From positions 1 to 64,000 of the forward strand of contig CASFRM010000002.1 in assembly GCA_949297185.1 (NCBI GenBank): a stretch of 64,000 nucleotides of DNA. The letters are read 5' to 3'. Shown one piece after another: positions 44,895 to 54,180 of the stretch; position 1 is the stretch's first letter, and each line of letters begins with the position of its first letter. Made by a program: the position numbers and the translations under genes. Under the pieces are notes generated by a model. The model saw only the letters and a list, made by a program, of their open reading frames with translations, made no database searches and was not told the origin of the DNA. The stretch comes from an uncultured Pseudomonadota bacterium (lineage in GTDB: Bacteria; Pseudomonadota; Alphaproteobacteria; RF32; CAG-239).

Positions 44895-45788
44895 TTAGTG
44901 GTGGCAGTGACAGCCGGATTTGCCACAAGAACATTCCGGCTCGGATTGCTGGCGAATAAAAGCTTCAAAAGTGTTACTTAAGAGCATGGCTATAGTCATA
45001 GGACCTACGCCGCCGGGAACCGGTGTGATGTAAGAAGCTTTACCTATGGCGCTATCATAATCAACATCGCCACAGAGCTTACCATCTATTCTATTGATGC
45101 CGACATCAATGACAACGGCTCCTTCTTTGAGCCAATCACCTTTTATCATCTTGGCTCTGCCACAAGCGGCAACAACTATATCCGATGTCTTTATGATATC
45201 AGGAAGATTGGTGGTTTTGGAATGAGCTAAAGTTACGGTACAGTCATGATTGGTGAGCAACATGGCAATCGGCTTTCCGACAATGTTGGAGCGACCGATA
45301 ACAATGGCGTTTTTGCCTTTTAGTTCAATGCCTGTTGAAAGTAGTAAGTGCATTATGCCTTTTGGGGTTGCAGATATAACTGCTTGTTCGGAATTATATG
45401 AGAGTAATCCACTGTTATAAGGGCCAAAGCCATCAACATCTTTTGATGATTTTATGCGTGATAAAACCTTTAGGGTGTCGATATGTGAGGGGAGAGGAAG
45501 TTGAACGATTATGCCGTTAATGTGGTGGTTGGAATTTAATTCGTCAATTACTTCCAACAGTGCGTTTTCGCCGATTGAGGACGAAAATTCCATAACCTCG
45601 CAACCCATTCCGATTTTGGCGGCAGCTTTTTGTTTGTTGCGAACATAAATTTGGCTGGCCTCGTTGTCTCCGACCATGATTACGGCGAGAATCGGTGTTT
45701 CTTCGGTGGGAAGAGCGGAAATTTTATCGGCTAAATTTTGCAGGACTTTTTCGGCACATTCCTTACCGTTTATTATTTTGGTTTCCAT
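44895..45788 (-). CDS. folD: Bifunctional methylenetetrahydrofolate dehydrogenase/cyclohydrolase
   Basis: Converts methylene- to formyl-tetrahydrofolate. The 297-residue product has the catalytic Tyr-Lys segment SQIYVRNKQKAA, GIIVQLPLP, KDVDGFGPYN, the NADP-binding VIGRSNIVGKP and the end motif TPVPGGVGPMTIAML. An extra C-terminal tail of about 18 residues has the pattern C-x-C-x4-C-x-C-x-H-H, which could bind metal and is not a normal part of FolD. It follows DUF167 and yggT, a usual alphaproteobacterial set. Confidence 0.97.
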   Translation of the reverse strand: METKIINGKECAEKVLQNLADKISALPTEETPILAVIMVGDNEASQIYVRNKQKAAAKIGMGCEVMEFSSSIGENALLEVIDELNSNHHINGIIVQLPLPSHIDTLKVLSRIKSSKDVDGFGPYNSGLLSYNSEQAVISATPKGIMHLLLSTGIELKGKNAIVIGRSNIVGKPIAMLLTNHDCTVTLAHSKTTNLPDIIKTSDIVVAACGRAKMIKGDWLKEGAVVIDVGINRIDGKLCGDVDYDSAIGKASYITPVPGGVGPMTIAMLLSNTFEAFIRQQSEPECSCGKSGCHCHH

Positions 45789-45800
45789 CTCTCCTCCTAA

Positions 45801-46094
45801 TTATTGTAATTTATTTTCTAAATCTTCTACTTCGCCAGTTATAAGGATTTTTTTGTATCTGTCAAGTTCGCCAGAGATTATTGTAAAATCTGATTTGGCC
45901 AGATGTAATTTTTTGGCCAGTAAAGAAATCAGTTCTTGGTTGGCTTTGCCTTTTTCGGGGATGCTTATAATGTTTATTTTTAGAAATTCATCACCGTTGG
46001 GAGCGGTAAAAATTCCTGATATCTTACAACAAGGAGAGTTAGGCTTGAGCCTAACTCTTAAAATAATCCCGTCATCTGTGTTTTCGTAAAACAA
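45801..46094 (-). CDS. DUF167 family (YggU-like) protein
   Basis: The 97-residue product has the family pattern LRVRLKPNSP near the start and PEKGKANQELISLLAKKL in the middle. These small alpha/beta proteins are widespread and without assigned function. It lies one base after the yggT stop and 12 bases before folD, so the three are one unit. Confidence 0.88.
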   Translation of the reverse strand: MFYENTDDGIILRVRLKPNSPCCKISGIFTAPNGDEFLKINIISIPEKGKANQELISLLAKKLHLAKSDFTIISGELDRYKKILITGEVEDLENKLQ

Positions 46095-46095
46095 G

Positions 46096-46398
46096 TTAAC
46101 CTGCTATGAGAATTCGAATGCTTACAATTACACGATATACAAAGTAAACAGCTAAAAGCAAAATGAACGGCGAAAAATCAATACCTGAGTATGTGGTGGG
46201 TATTTTTGATTTTATCTTTTCGTATACCGGAACGGTTACTTTATCTAACAACTCAACGGTCTTTTGAGCGTATTTGTTTGAGGGCTCAAGAACTTTGAAA
46301 TGAATGAGCCAGAACAAAACAACTTGTACTACGATAATCTTGAAGTAGATATCAACAATAAGACCTAATATTTCAAAAATGGGGTCAAAAATAATCAT
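46096..46398 (-). CDS. YggT-family membrane protein
   Basis: The 100-residue product has two hydrophobic segments (about 8-30 and 70-95) and the DFSPFILLLAV motif (Asp-Phe-Ser-Pro) typical of YggT. The family is linked to cell division and osmotic tolerance in some bacteria. It is first of the yggT-DUF167-folD unit. Confidence 0.88.
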   Translation of the reverse strand: MIIFDPIFEILGLIVDIYFKIIVVQVVLFWLIHFKVLEPSNKYAQKTVELLDKVTVPVYEKIKSKIPTTYSGIDFSPFILLLAVYFVYRVIVSIRILIAG

Positions 46399-46468
46399 AA
46401 CTAAACTTCCTTTATGTTTGTTGGTTATTATATATTGGCATAGCCTAAGTTTTTTTAGATGTCAACTC

Positions 46469-47629
46469 CTATGCCGACATTTGGTTGGAATACTGCTTAA
46501 ACATTGCGGCTCTGAATCCTTGCAGTCTGCGGATTTTTTCACGGGTGCTCATAGGTACTTGCGGAGCTTTGCCTTCTTGTCTCATTTTGAGCCACTCTTC
46601 TTTGGATATGCCGTTGCGCATAGCCGTAAACATGGCAATCATTTCCTCGCGATGTAGTTTAGCTGCGGCTATTTTTTCGCGAGCCTGCTCGGGAGTGTGC
46701 GTTTCCGGACGCAGTCTGACAAAGCTTTCACCAATGCCGTGCTCGAGAGAATCGGTGTCTTGAGCTTCTTGTAATCTTCTTTCGCCAAGGCTCATAGTTT
46801 CCGGAGTTAAAGCTATAGCACTAATGGCTGCGGTGGCCGCGATAGCCTCTCTTCTTTCGGCTCTTTCTTTAGCTTCAAAGTACTCTTTACTGTCGGCATG
46901 ATCTTTGGTGTTTTGAGTTCTCTCTCTTAGACGACGCAATTCGCTGAGCTTAAAGGTTAAAAATTTGAGCTTTTCTTTAGCTTCGGTTTGCAGTTTGCTG
47001 TTTGAGTTGAAGGCCGCTCCACTGTATAATTGAATAATGCGTTTAATATCGGTTTCGCGGTCATCCAAAAATGTAATAAAAGTATTGCGGGCAACGATTT
47101 CGTCCTCTGTCGTGCCATCGGTGCGAATATCAATTTCAATCTGTTGCTGTCTTTCAATCCAATCATAGTATTCGGCTTTGGGGTCTTCGCCGGAGTATAA
47201 CTTTTGTAAACTTTCGGCAATCATGAAATCAAGGTCAAAACTTTCCATAACCTGATTACCGACATTGACCTTTGTGGTTTCGGTTGTTTCTCTGGATTGC
47301 CACAAAAGCGGAGACCATTGAGATGAAAAGTGCGCATAGTTACCATTGCTTTTGGAGGCCATATGGTCAATTAAGTCATCATAACGCGCCGGAATATTCT
47401 GTGCTTTTAGCAAAGCGTCGGCTTTGGCCTTTAAGTTGGCGTTATCCATTGTGGCGAGATGAACTGAAACGGCTTGATTACGCTCTCTTATTTCTTGAGG
47501 AATATAGGTATGAGGAAAAGGGCGGTTCTCTTGTTCGAAATTTAGTTGTTCCTTAAAATCCTCATAACTTTTGAAATCGCTATTTTCCGTGACATCAACA
47601 TCCGAGAGGTTTACTATCATGTTTTCCAT
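46469..47629 (-). CDS. Protein of unknown function
   Basis: A 386-residue, hydrophilic and largely helical protein with no signal peptide. A charged coiled coil (about 215-270) and an Ala-rich helix (about 272-292, AATAAISAIALTPE) are the main visible features, and Arg/Glu/Met-rich segments close the C-terminus. I do not recognise the family. It starts 18 bases after the TerB-like gene on the same strand, so the two are probably co-transcribed and may act together. Confidence 0.65.
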   Translation of the reverse strand: MENMIVNLSDVDVTENSDFKSYEDFKEQLNFEQENRPFPHTYIPQEIRERNQAVSVHLATMDNANLKAKADALLKAQNIPARYDDLIDHMASKSNGNYAHFSSQWSPLLWQSRETTETTKVNVGNQVMESFDLDFMIAESLQKLYSGEDPKAEYYDWIERQQQIEIDIRTDGTTEDEIVARNTFITFLDDRETDIKRIIQLYSGAAFNSNSKLQTEAKEKLKFLTFKLSELRRLRERTQNTKDHADSKEYFEAKERAERREAIAATAAISAIALTPETMSLGERRLQEAQDTDSLEHGIGESFVRLRPETHTPEQAREKIAAAKLHREEMIAMFTAMRNGISKEEWLKMRQEGKAPQVPMSTREKIRRLQGFRAAMFKQYSNQMSA

Positions 47630-47647
47630 TAGCTTGCTCCCTTAAAG

Positions 47648-48094
47648 TTACACTTGTTCAAAAATCAATTTGCCTTCTTCAAGCCAAATAATACGATCAA
47701 TAACCCATTGGCTGATTTGCTCGATTTTTTCAAGCTCTATTCCCATGGCTTGTCCTAATTTGCCTATTAAAAGAACTTCGCGTTCGGATAAGTCTCCGTC
47801 GGAGTTGGCCAGCAAGCAGCATTCTTTTATTAGCTGTAGGGCAGCTTGGCGGTTTTTGATCTTTGATACTTCTTGAACGAGCTCTTCGTCGCTGAGTTTT
47901 TGCAAAACCCTTTCAGCATTAGCTCTGGTAATGCCGAAAGCTATGGCCAAGTCTTTAATGAAAGCTTTTTCTTCATCTTCGAAATTGCCGTCGCAACGAG
48001 CCAAGCAGGCTAAGGTTTGAACAAAAATTATTCTCTCTTCTTCAGATAATTGCGAAATGTAGTTTGTTTGAGCTTCCATATTAAAACCAGACAT
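47648..48094 (-). CDS. TerB-like helical protein
   Basis: The 148-residue product has two similar helical halves with acidic loops: LARCDGNFEDEEKAFI and LLANSDGDLSEREVLLIGKLG. These are the metal-binding CDG-x-E motifs of the TerB/tellurite-resistance fold. TerB proteins associate with membrane stress and phage-defence-like Ter systems, but many bacteria carry stand-alone copies. No other ter gene is present. It is first of a two-gene unit with an unknown protein. Confidence 0.75.
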   Translation of the reverse strand: MSGFNMEAQTNYISQLSEEERIIFVQTLACLARCDGNFEDEEKAFIKDLAIAFGITRANAERVLQKLSDEELVQEVSKIKNRQAALQLIKECCLLANSDGDLSEREVLLIGKLGQAMGIELEKIEQISQWVIDRIIWLEEGKLIFEQV

Positions 48095-48246
48095 TGTGTA
48101 TCTCCTAATATTTTTTATGTTACCCTAAGATTAGCAAAAATATATGCTTTTTTCAATTAAAATAAGGGAAAAAAGTAAAAAAAGTTTGAAATATCATAAA
48201 TATTGACTTACCATACCTGACAAATTCTTGGAGTAATATGTAAAAA

Positions 48247-49581
48247 ATGAAAAAATATTATATCAAAACATTTGGCTGCCAGATGAATGTTTATGATTCA
48301 CACCGCGTGGCAGTAATACTCGAAAATATGGGAATGAGCGAGGCTTCGTCAATCAGACAGGCCGATTTGGTGATTTTTAACACCTGTCATATCAGAGAAA
48401 AAGCAACCGAAAAATTGTTTTCTGATTTGGGAAGAATAAATCTGATTAAACAAGAAAGGGCTTTAGAAGGAAAAAATACCGTTATCGGGGTGTTGGGGTG
48501 CGTGGTTCAGGCAGAAGACGAGCAAATTGCCAAAAGAGCGGACTTTGTGGATTTTGCGTTGGGGCCGCTGACTTATTATCGGTTGCCCGAAATTTTGCAA
48601 AAAATAGCTCGCAAGTCGGAGCAGACTATCATTGATACCGATTTTCCGGCCATATCAAAATTTGATTTTTTGCCGGAGAATAAAAGTGCCGGAGGTTGTT
48701 CCTTTTTGGCAATTCAAGAAGGTTGTAATAACTTTTGTACATATTGCGTTGTGCCTTATACCAGAGGTGTGGAAACCTCAAGACCGGTGGAACAGGTTAT
48801 TGAAGAGGCTAAGAAATTGGTTGACGAGGGTACTGTCGAGATTAACCTCTTGGGGCAAAATGTTAACTCCTATCATGGCGAAGATAAAAACGGCAAAGAG
48901 CAGAGCTTGGCTTACTTATTACGCAAGTTGAACGAAATCGAAGGCTTAAAAAGAATTCGCTATACTACTTCTTATCCGGCAGATGTTACCGATGATTTGA
49001 TTGAATGTCATCGTGATATCAAAAAACTTATGCCTTATTTGCATTTACCGATACAGTCAGGTTCTGATGTTATATTAAAAGCAATGAACAGAAGGCATAC
49101 TTCGGGAGAATACTTGGAAATAATTGATAAGCTAAAGTCCGCTAATCCGAATTTGGGCTTTTCTTCGGACTTTATTGTCGGATTTCCGGGAGAGAGCGAT
49201 GCCGATTTTGAAAAGACTTTGGAGGTCGTTGATAAAGTTAAATTTATTCAGGCTTTTTCTTTTAAGTATTCAAAACGCCCCGGAACGCCGGCCGCGGTCA
49301 TGCCAAATCAGGTAGAAGAAAAAGTTAAAAAAGAAAGATTGCAAATATTGCAAGACAAATTGTTTGATTATCAGCTGAAGTTTAATCAAAGTTCAGTCGG
49401 TAAAACAATGGAAGTTCTATTTGAGGGTAAAGGACGGCACCAAGGACAACTCACGGGGAGAACTCCTTATATGCAAAATATATATGCAGATGCCGATAAG
49501 GACTTGTTGAATAAGATTGTTAGTGTTAGAATAGAAGAAGCGACGATGAATTCGTTGTCGGGAAAAATTGTAGAAGGATAA
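48247..49581 (+). CDS. miaB: tRNA-2-methylthio-N6-dimethylallyladenosine synthase
   Basis: A radical-SAM methylthiotransferase that modifies i6A37. The 444-residue product has the N-terminal cluster Cys in TFGCQMNVYDS, FNTCHIREKA and GVLGCVVQAE, the radical-SAM CNNFCTYC motif in EGCNNFCTYCVVPYTRG, and a C-terminal TRAM domain. It heads the miaB-phoH-ybeY-corC-lnt run and begins just six bases before the next gene at its end. Confidence 0.98.
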   Translation: MKKYYIKTFGCQMNVYDSHRVAVILENMGMSEASSIRQADLVIFNTCHIREKATEKLFSDLGRINLIKQERALEGKNTVIGVLGCVVQAEDEQIAKRADFVDFALGPLTYYRLPEILQKIARKSEQTIIDTDFPAISKFDFLPENKSAGGCSFLAIQEGCNNFCTYCVVPYTRGVETSRPVEQVIEEAKKLVDEGTVEINLLGQNVNSYHGEDKNGKEQSLAYLLRKLNEIEGLKRIRYTTSYPADVTDDLIECHRDIKKLMPYLHLPIQSGSDVILKAMNRRHTSGEYLEIIDKLKSANPNLGFSSDFIVGFPGESDADFEKTLEVVDKVKFIQAFSFKYSKRPGTPAAVMPNQVEEKVKKERLQILQDKLFDYQLKFNQSSVGKTMEVLFEGKGRHQGQLTGRTPYMQNIYADADKDLLNKIVSVRIEEATMNSLSGKIVEG

Positions 49582-49586
49582 CCACC

Positions 49587-50552
49587 ATGGCAGAAATCAG
49601 TTTTGAATTATTTAATAACACTTTGGTACAACAGTTGGTTGGTGCTCAGGACGCTAACTTGAAAATGCTGGAGAAAAGCTTGGGTGTGGAAATTACCAAT
49701 TTTGGAAACAATATGCACATAAAGGGCGAAAAAAGTGCTATCGAACAAGCTAAAACAGCGATTGATGTGTTATATAACAAGGTTAGCCGCGGTATTGAAA
49801 TCGGCGAACAAGAAGTTAAGGCCGCTGTCAGAATAAGCGGTGGCAGTGCCGATACTCAGACAGCTCAAGATTTGAGCAATATTGTACTTAAAACCAAAAA
49901 AAGACATATCTATCCGCGTTCGGCAACTCAGGCCGAATATATTCAGACTATGATGCAAAATGAGTTGGTTTTCGGATTGGGACCTGCCGGTACCGGTAAG
50001 ACTTATTTGGCCGTGGCTTTGGCGGTATCAATGATGTTGGAAGGAGCCATTGATAAAATCATTTTATCCAGACCTGCAGTGGAAGCCGGTGAAAATTTGG
50101 GCTTCTTGCCAGGTGATTTGAAAGAGAAAGTTGATCCGTATTTGCGTCCGCTTTACGATGCTTTGTATGAGATGTTGCCGGCTGAGCAAGTAGATAAAAA
50201 AATAACTCTGGGCGAAATTGAGATTGCTCCGCTTGCTTTTATGCGTGGTCGTACTTTGTCAAACGCGTTTGTAATCTTGGATGAGGCTCAGAATACGACA
50301 CCAATGCAAATGAAGATGTTTTTGACCCGTTTGGGCGAAAATTCTCGAATGGTTGTTAACGGCGACTTGAGCCAAGTTGACTTACCGCGCGGTGTGGTAT
50401 CGGGACTTAGAGATGCTCTGGAGGTGTTGAAAGGAACACCGAATATTGCCTCGGTTAGGTTCTCGGCAGATGATGTAGTTCGTCACGGATTGGTTGCCAA
50501 GATTGTTCAGGCCTATGAAAAAAAGAGTAAAAATGAGTATGGCGATGAGTAA
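49587..50552 (+). CDS. ybeZ: PhoH-like ATPase (YbeZ)
   Basis: The 321-residue product has an N-terminal KH-like part (about 15-80), then the ATPase with P-loop GPAGTGKTYLA at about 132-142, DEAQNTTPMQMKMFLTRLG and NGDLSQVDLPRG. YbeZ partners the RNase YbeY in rRNA and RNA quality control. The gene overlaps ybeY by about 20 bases. Confidence 0.95.
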   Translation: MAEISFELFNNTLVQQLVGAQDANLKMLEKSLGVEITNFGNNMHIKGEKSAIEQAKTAIDVLYNKVSRGIEIGEQEVKAAVRISGGSADTQTAQDLSNIVLKTKKRHIYPRSATQAEYIQTMMQNELVFGLGPAGTGKTYLAVALAVSMMLEGAIDKIILSRPAVEAGENLGFLPGDLKEKVDPYLRPLYDALYEMLPAEQVDKKITLGEIEIAPLAFMRGRTLSNAFVILDEAQNTTPMQMKMFLTRLGENSRMVVNGDLSQVDLPRGVVSGLRDALEVLKGTPNIASVRFSADDVVRHGLVAKIVQAYEKKSKNEYGDE

Positions 50553-51072
50553 CCTTTTGGAAGTTATCGTCGATGACGACAGGTGGTTGAAGTTACCGCT
50601 TGATATTGAAAAATATGCTAAAGATGTGTTTGCAGAAACTGTTGAATATATGCAGCAAAACGATTTTGACGGTGGTATAAATTGCAGAAAATTTATGGCG
50701 GCGAATTTGAGCTTGAGCAATGACGCGCAAGTTAAAGAGTTAAACGCGGAGTTTAGAAAAAAAGACAAGCCGACCAATATACTCTCTTTTGCAAATATTG
50801 ATGATGATAATTTTCCTGATGATTTTTGTGATGATGAAATGTTGGAATTGGGCGATATGATTATGTCGCTTGAAACTTTGCAGAAAGAAGCAGAAATTAA
50901 AAAAATTTCGCTGCAAGACCATTTTGCTCACTTGCTGGTGCACGGAATTTTGCATTTGTCGGGATATGACCATCAGAATGATGATGAAGCCGAAGAAATG
51001 GAAGCAATCGAAATTGATATTTTACACAAAATGGGAATTGGTAACCCTTACGCCGATGAGGAGATAGTTTAG
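50533..51072 (+). CDS. ybeY: Endoribonuclease YbeY
   Basis: A metal-dependent endoribonuclease for 16S rRNA 3' end maturation. The product is about 179 residues from the ATG at 50533 (other in-frame ATGs at 50539 and 50545 are possible). The zinc motif H-x3-H-x5-H is in HGILHLSGYDH, and the middle KPTNILSFANID is typical. Overlap with ybeZ implies coupling. Confidence 0.95.
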   Translation: MSMAMSNLLEVIVDDDRWLKLPLDIEKYAKDVFAETVEYMQQNDFDGGINCRKFMAANLSLSNDAQVKELNAEFRKKDKPTNILSFANIDDDNFPDDFCDDEMLELGDMIMSLETLQKEAEIKKISLQDHFAHLLVHGILHLSGYDHQNDDEAEEMEAIEIDILHKMGIGNPYADEEIV

Positions 51073-51075
51073 AAA

Positions 51076-51963
51076 ATGACCGAAGAAGAAAATCGCGAAG
51101 AAAAAGTAAATATTTTTGCTAAATGGTTTAAGCCAAAACAACAAGAAAATGTACGCGAAACTATTGAAGATTTAATTGAAGAAGCCGCTTTTAATGGTGA
51201 TGAAGATTTGAGCGAACATGAGCAATTAATCTTGAACAATGTTTTGGATTTGAAAGACAGAAAGTGCGGTAATGCTATGATACCGAGAGCTGATATTGTC
51301 GCTTTCCCAAAAGACGGAAATATCAGGGATCTGGCTGAGTTGATGATTAATGAAGGACATTCGCGTATTCCTATTTATGGAGAATCGTTAGATGATATAA
51401 TAGGAATTGTCCATGTAATAGATTTGGTTAAGGAAGTGTTGCTAAACCGAGGTGAGTCAAAAGTTGCCGATATCATTAGCGACAAAATAAAATTTGTGTC
51501 ACAAGAGAAAAGAGTGTTGGATTTGCTAAAGGAAATGCAGCAAGAAAAAATCCATATGGCGGTGGTTGTTGATGAATATGGCGGAATTGAAGGCTTGCTT
51601 ACGATTGAAGATTTGTTGGAAGAGATCGTGGGGGATATTGAGGACGAATATGACCGTGAAGATGATCCGTTGATTTGTCGCCAACAAAATGGCAATATCT
51701 TAGCCGATGGAAAAGCCGAGTTAGATGAAATCAAAGATGTTGTCGGTATGGATTTGTGCGAGGGACTGAGCGAAGAAGAGGCCGATAATCTTGAAACCCT
51801 AAACAGTCTTATTGTTCATTTTATTCAGCGTATTCCGGAAAAAGGTGAGCTGATTGAAGGAAATAACGGGGTTAAATTCAGAATTTTGGATGCTGATCCG
51901 TGCCAGATTAAAAAAGTGGTTATTGTAAAACCTCAAGTTAAAGAAGAAGCTAAAGCCGAATAA
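51076..51963 (+). CDS. CorC/TlyC-type CBS-domain protein
   Basis: The 295-residue product has two CBS domains (about 70-200) with MIPRADIVAFPKD and AVVVDEYGGIEGLLTIEDLLEEIVGDI (key part DEYGGIEGLLTIED), then a C-terminal CorC/HlyC domain. It lacks the membrane DUF21 part, as in E. coli CorC. It may act in divalent-cation handling; the gene is conserved between ybeY and lnt in many proteobacteria. Its stop overlaps the lnt ATG by one base. Confidence 0.92.
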   Translation: MTEEENREEKVNIFAKWFKPKQQENVRETIEDLIEEAAFNGDEDLSEHEQLILNNVLDLKDRKCGNAMIPRADIVAFPKDGNIRDLAELMINEGHSRIPIYGESLDDIIGIVHVIDLVKEVLLNRGESKVADIISDKIKFVSQEKRVLDLLKEMQQEKIHMAVVVDEYGGIEGLLTIEDLLEEIVGDIEDEYDREDDPLICRQQNGNILADGKAELDEIKDVVGMDLCEGLSEEEADNLETLNSLIVHFIQRIPEKGELIEGNNGVKFRILDADPCQIKKVVIVKPQVKEEAKAE

Positions 51964-53477
51964 TGCAATATCTACTAAAACATGCCAAATTAACGGCTTT
52001 TGTCGCCGGTGCATTTAGTGCACTGGGGTTTGCTCCTTATTATTATTGGCCGGTAATGTGGTTGGCTTTTGGCTTGTGGTTTTGGTTATTGTTGAATAGC
52101 GATAGCCGTAAAAAATCTTTCGCTGTTGGTTATTGGTTCGGATTTTCGCATTTTGCTTGTTCTTTATCATGGATTGGTAATGCCTTATTGATTGAGCCGG
52201 ATAAATTCGGATGGCTTTATCCTCTTGTTTTGCTTGGAAGCGGCGGATTTTTCGGGCTGTTTTTTGCAATGCCGGCATTGGTTGTGGCAAAAATCAACAG
52301 ACCTTGGCAAAAATGGATGGCTTTAGCTGCGGCTTTTGTTATAGGCGAATGGGTCAGAAGTTTTATTTTTACCGGCTTCCCGTGGAATCTATTGGGTTAT
52401 GTTTGGGCATTGTCTGATGAGTTTATTCAAGCGGCTGCTTGGGGCGGGACCTATCTTTTATCTTTGATTGCGATGTTGTTCTTTACCGCTATCGGAATTT
52501 ATTTTAAGGGAAAAAATAAACAAACTTTTGTCAGAGTGTTGATTGTTGTGGTCTCATTGTCGTTGTTTCTATGGCTGAGCGGATATTTAAGACTAAAAAA
52601 CAGCAATATTGAAGAAACCGACACAGTTGTGAGAATCGTGCAACCCAGTATAAAACAGCAGATGAAATGGCAGAAAGAAGAACTTGAAAATAATTTTAGG
52701 CAGTATTTGAGCTTGAGTACTGCAGAAAGTGTCAAATTGCCAAACATTATAGTCTGGGGTGAGACGGCATCGCCATTTATGCTTGATGTGGACGATGTTC
52801 ATATGAATGAAGCTAAAAAAATCATTCCTCAAGGAGCATATCTTATAACCGGTATGATATCATATCAGCTAAGAGGGGATTTTTATGTGCCGCATAATTC
52901 TATGGCTGTGATTAATGATAGCGGCAGAGTGGTGGAGTACTATCATAAAACTCATTTGGTACCGTTTGGGGAGTATATTCCGTTGAGAGAATATTTGCCG
53001 GAGTTTATTAAACCGGTGGCTAATGCCATAGGAACTTTCGGAAAAGGAGAGGGACCAAAAAATATTAAGTTGCCCGAGATGCCAAGTTTTAGCGCCATTA
53101 TTTGTTATGAGGCAATTTTCCCGCATGAAATATTAAATGATGCTGAAAAGCCAGATTTTGTGGTTAATTTGACCAATGACGGTTGGTATGGGGTTTCGTC
53201 AGGACCGTATCAGCACTGGGTAGCAACCAGACTGCGAGCCGTGGAAGAAGGGGTGGCAATTATCAGAGCGGCTAATAACGGAATTAGTGGAATGATTAAT
53301 GCTTATGGTCAGGTGAAAAAATTTTTAGAGCTGAATTATAGCGGATTTATTGATATAAACCTTGATAAACCTATGGTTGAAAAGACCTTATACGGCAAGT
53401 TGGGTAATTGGGGAATAATCACCTTTTGCTTGATTTTATTCTTTTTAACAGGTATAAAGGAAAGAGGGCACCGGTAG
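51963..53477 (+). CDS. lnt: Apolipoprotein N-acyltransferase
   Basis: Adds the third acyl chain to lipoproteins at the inner membrane. The 504-residue product has six or seven N-terminal membrane segments, then a nitrilase-like periplasmic domain with Glu in WGETASPF, Lys in YHKTHLVPFGEYIP and the nucleophile Cys in ICYEAIFP, and a final membrane segment. Overlap with corC. It would process the lipoproteins encoded at 22.6-23.2 kb and 31-32.7 kb. Confidence 0.97.
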   Translation: MQYLLKHAKLTAFVAGAFSALGFAPYYYWPVMWLAFGLWFWLLLNSDSRKKSFAVGYWFGFSHFACSLSWIGNALLIEPDKFGWLYPLVLLGSGGFFGLFFAMPALVVAKINRPWQKWMALAAAFVIGEWVRSFIFTGFPWNLLGYVWALSDEFIQAAAWGGTYLLSLIAMLFFTAIGIYFKGKNKQTFVRVLIVVVSLSLFLWLSGYLRLKNSNIEETDTVVRIVQPSIKQQMKWQKEELENNFRQYLSLSTAESVKLPNIIVWGETASPFMLDVDDVHMNEAKKIIPQGAYLITGMISYQLRGDFYVPHNSMAVINDSGRVVEYYHKTHLVPFGEYIPLREYLPEFIKPVANAIGTFGKGEGPKNIKLPEMPSFSAIICYEAIFPHEILNDAEKPDFVVNLTNDGWYGVSSGPYQHWVATRLRAVEEGVAIIRAANNGISGMINAYGQVKKFLELNYSGFIDINLDKPMVEKTLYGKLGNWGIITFCLILFFLTGIKERGHR

Positions 53478-53549
53478 AATTGGAGTTGTTTAGGCTAGGT
53501 GTCTTATAAAAACTTATTTGTAATTGCTTTTATGATAAGGACTTGAAAA

Positions 53550-54056
53550 ATGAAATCAATATCGCGAAAAGCATCAAGGGGGCGGACGCCTTCGGGAGCT
53601 CCGAATCCGATTGATATCCATGTAGGAAAGCGCATAAGAATGCGCCGTAACTTGTTGGGATGGAGTCAAGAAAAATTGGGAGATTTGCTTGGCTTGACAT
53701 TTCAGCAGATACAAAAATATGAAAAAGGTTTGAACAGAGTTAGTGCAAGCAGATTGTGGGATTTTAGTGTTGTTTTGGACGCACCGATAAGCTTCTTTTA
53801 TGATGATATGGATAAGACAGTTGCAAAACAAAGTCCCAGAATGTTTAGCAATCCGGAAGCAGAAATGGTGTTGAATGAAGATGCAGAAACTTTTAATGCC
53901 GATCCGATGCTTAAACAAGAAACTTTGGAATTGGTGCGTGCTTACTATAAAATTCCTAATCGTCAGGCCGCTAAACATTTGTTTGATTTAATCGTTGCGA
54001 TGTCTAAGAGTACTTATTTATATAATAAGGATGATGACAAAGAAGACGATAAGTAA
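53550..54056 (+). CDS. XRE-family helix-turn-helix regulator
   Basis: The 168-residue product has a Cro/C1-type DNA-binding domain (about 28-82), with GKRIRMRRNLLGWSQEKLG and LTFQQIQKYEKGLNRVSASRL. This is the widespread alphaproteobacterial type found between lnt and metK. The acidic C-terminus ends in a run of Asp and Lys. Target genes are unknown. A terminator follows, so the expected read-through into metK does not occur here. Confidence 0.92.
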   Translation: MKSISRKASRGRTPSGAPNPIDIHVGKRIRMRRNLLGWSQEKLGDLLGLTFQQIQKYEKGLNRVSASRLWDFSVVLDAPISFFYDDMDKTVAKQSPRMFSNPEAEMVLNEDAETFNADPMLKQETLELVRAYYKIPNRQAAKHLFDLIVAMSKSTYLYNKDDDKEDDK

Positions 54057-54058
54057 AA

Positions 54059-54084
54059 AAGTCCGGCTTTGCCGGATTTTTTTT
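54059..54084 (+). terminator. Terminator after the XRE regulator
   Basis: TCCGGC and GCCGGA pair around TTT, followed by eight T. Confidence 0.9.
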
Positions 54085-54180
54085 GTGATAATAAGAGGAT
54101 TTAATCCACAACAAATGCTTTTTACTTGAGCTTAAATAATGCTTTATTTAATATCTGGTTATTGGGTGCGGAGAACAAAA

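Noticed and set aside
47648..48094. A tellurite-resistance operon
   Set aside because: Only one TerB-like domain protein is present; terA, terC, terD and terZ-type genes are absent.
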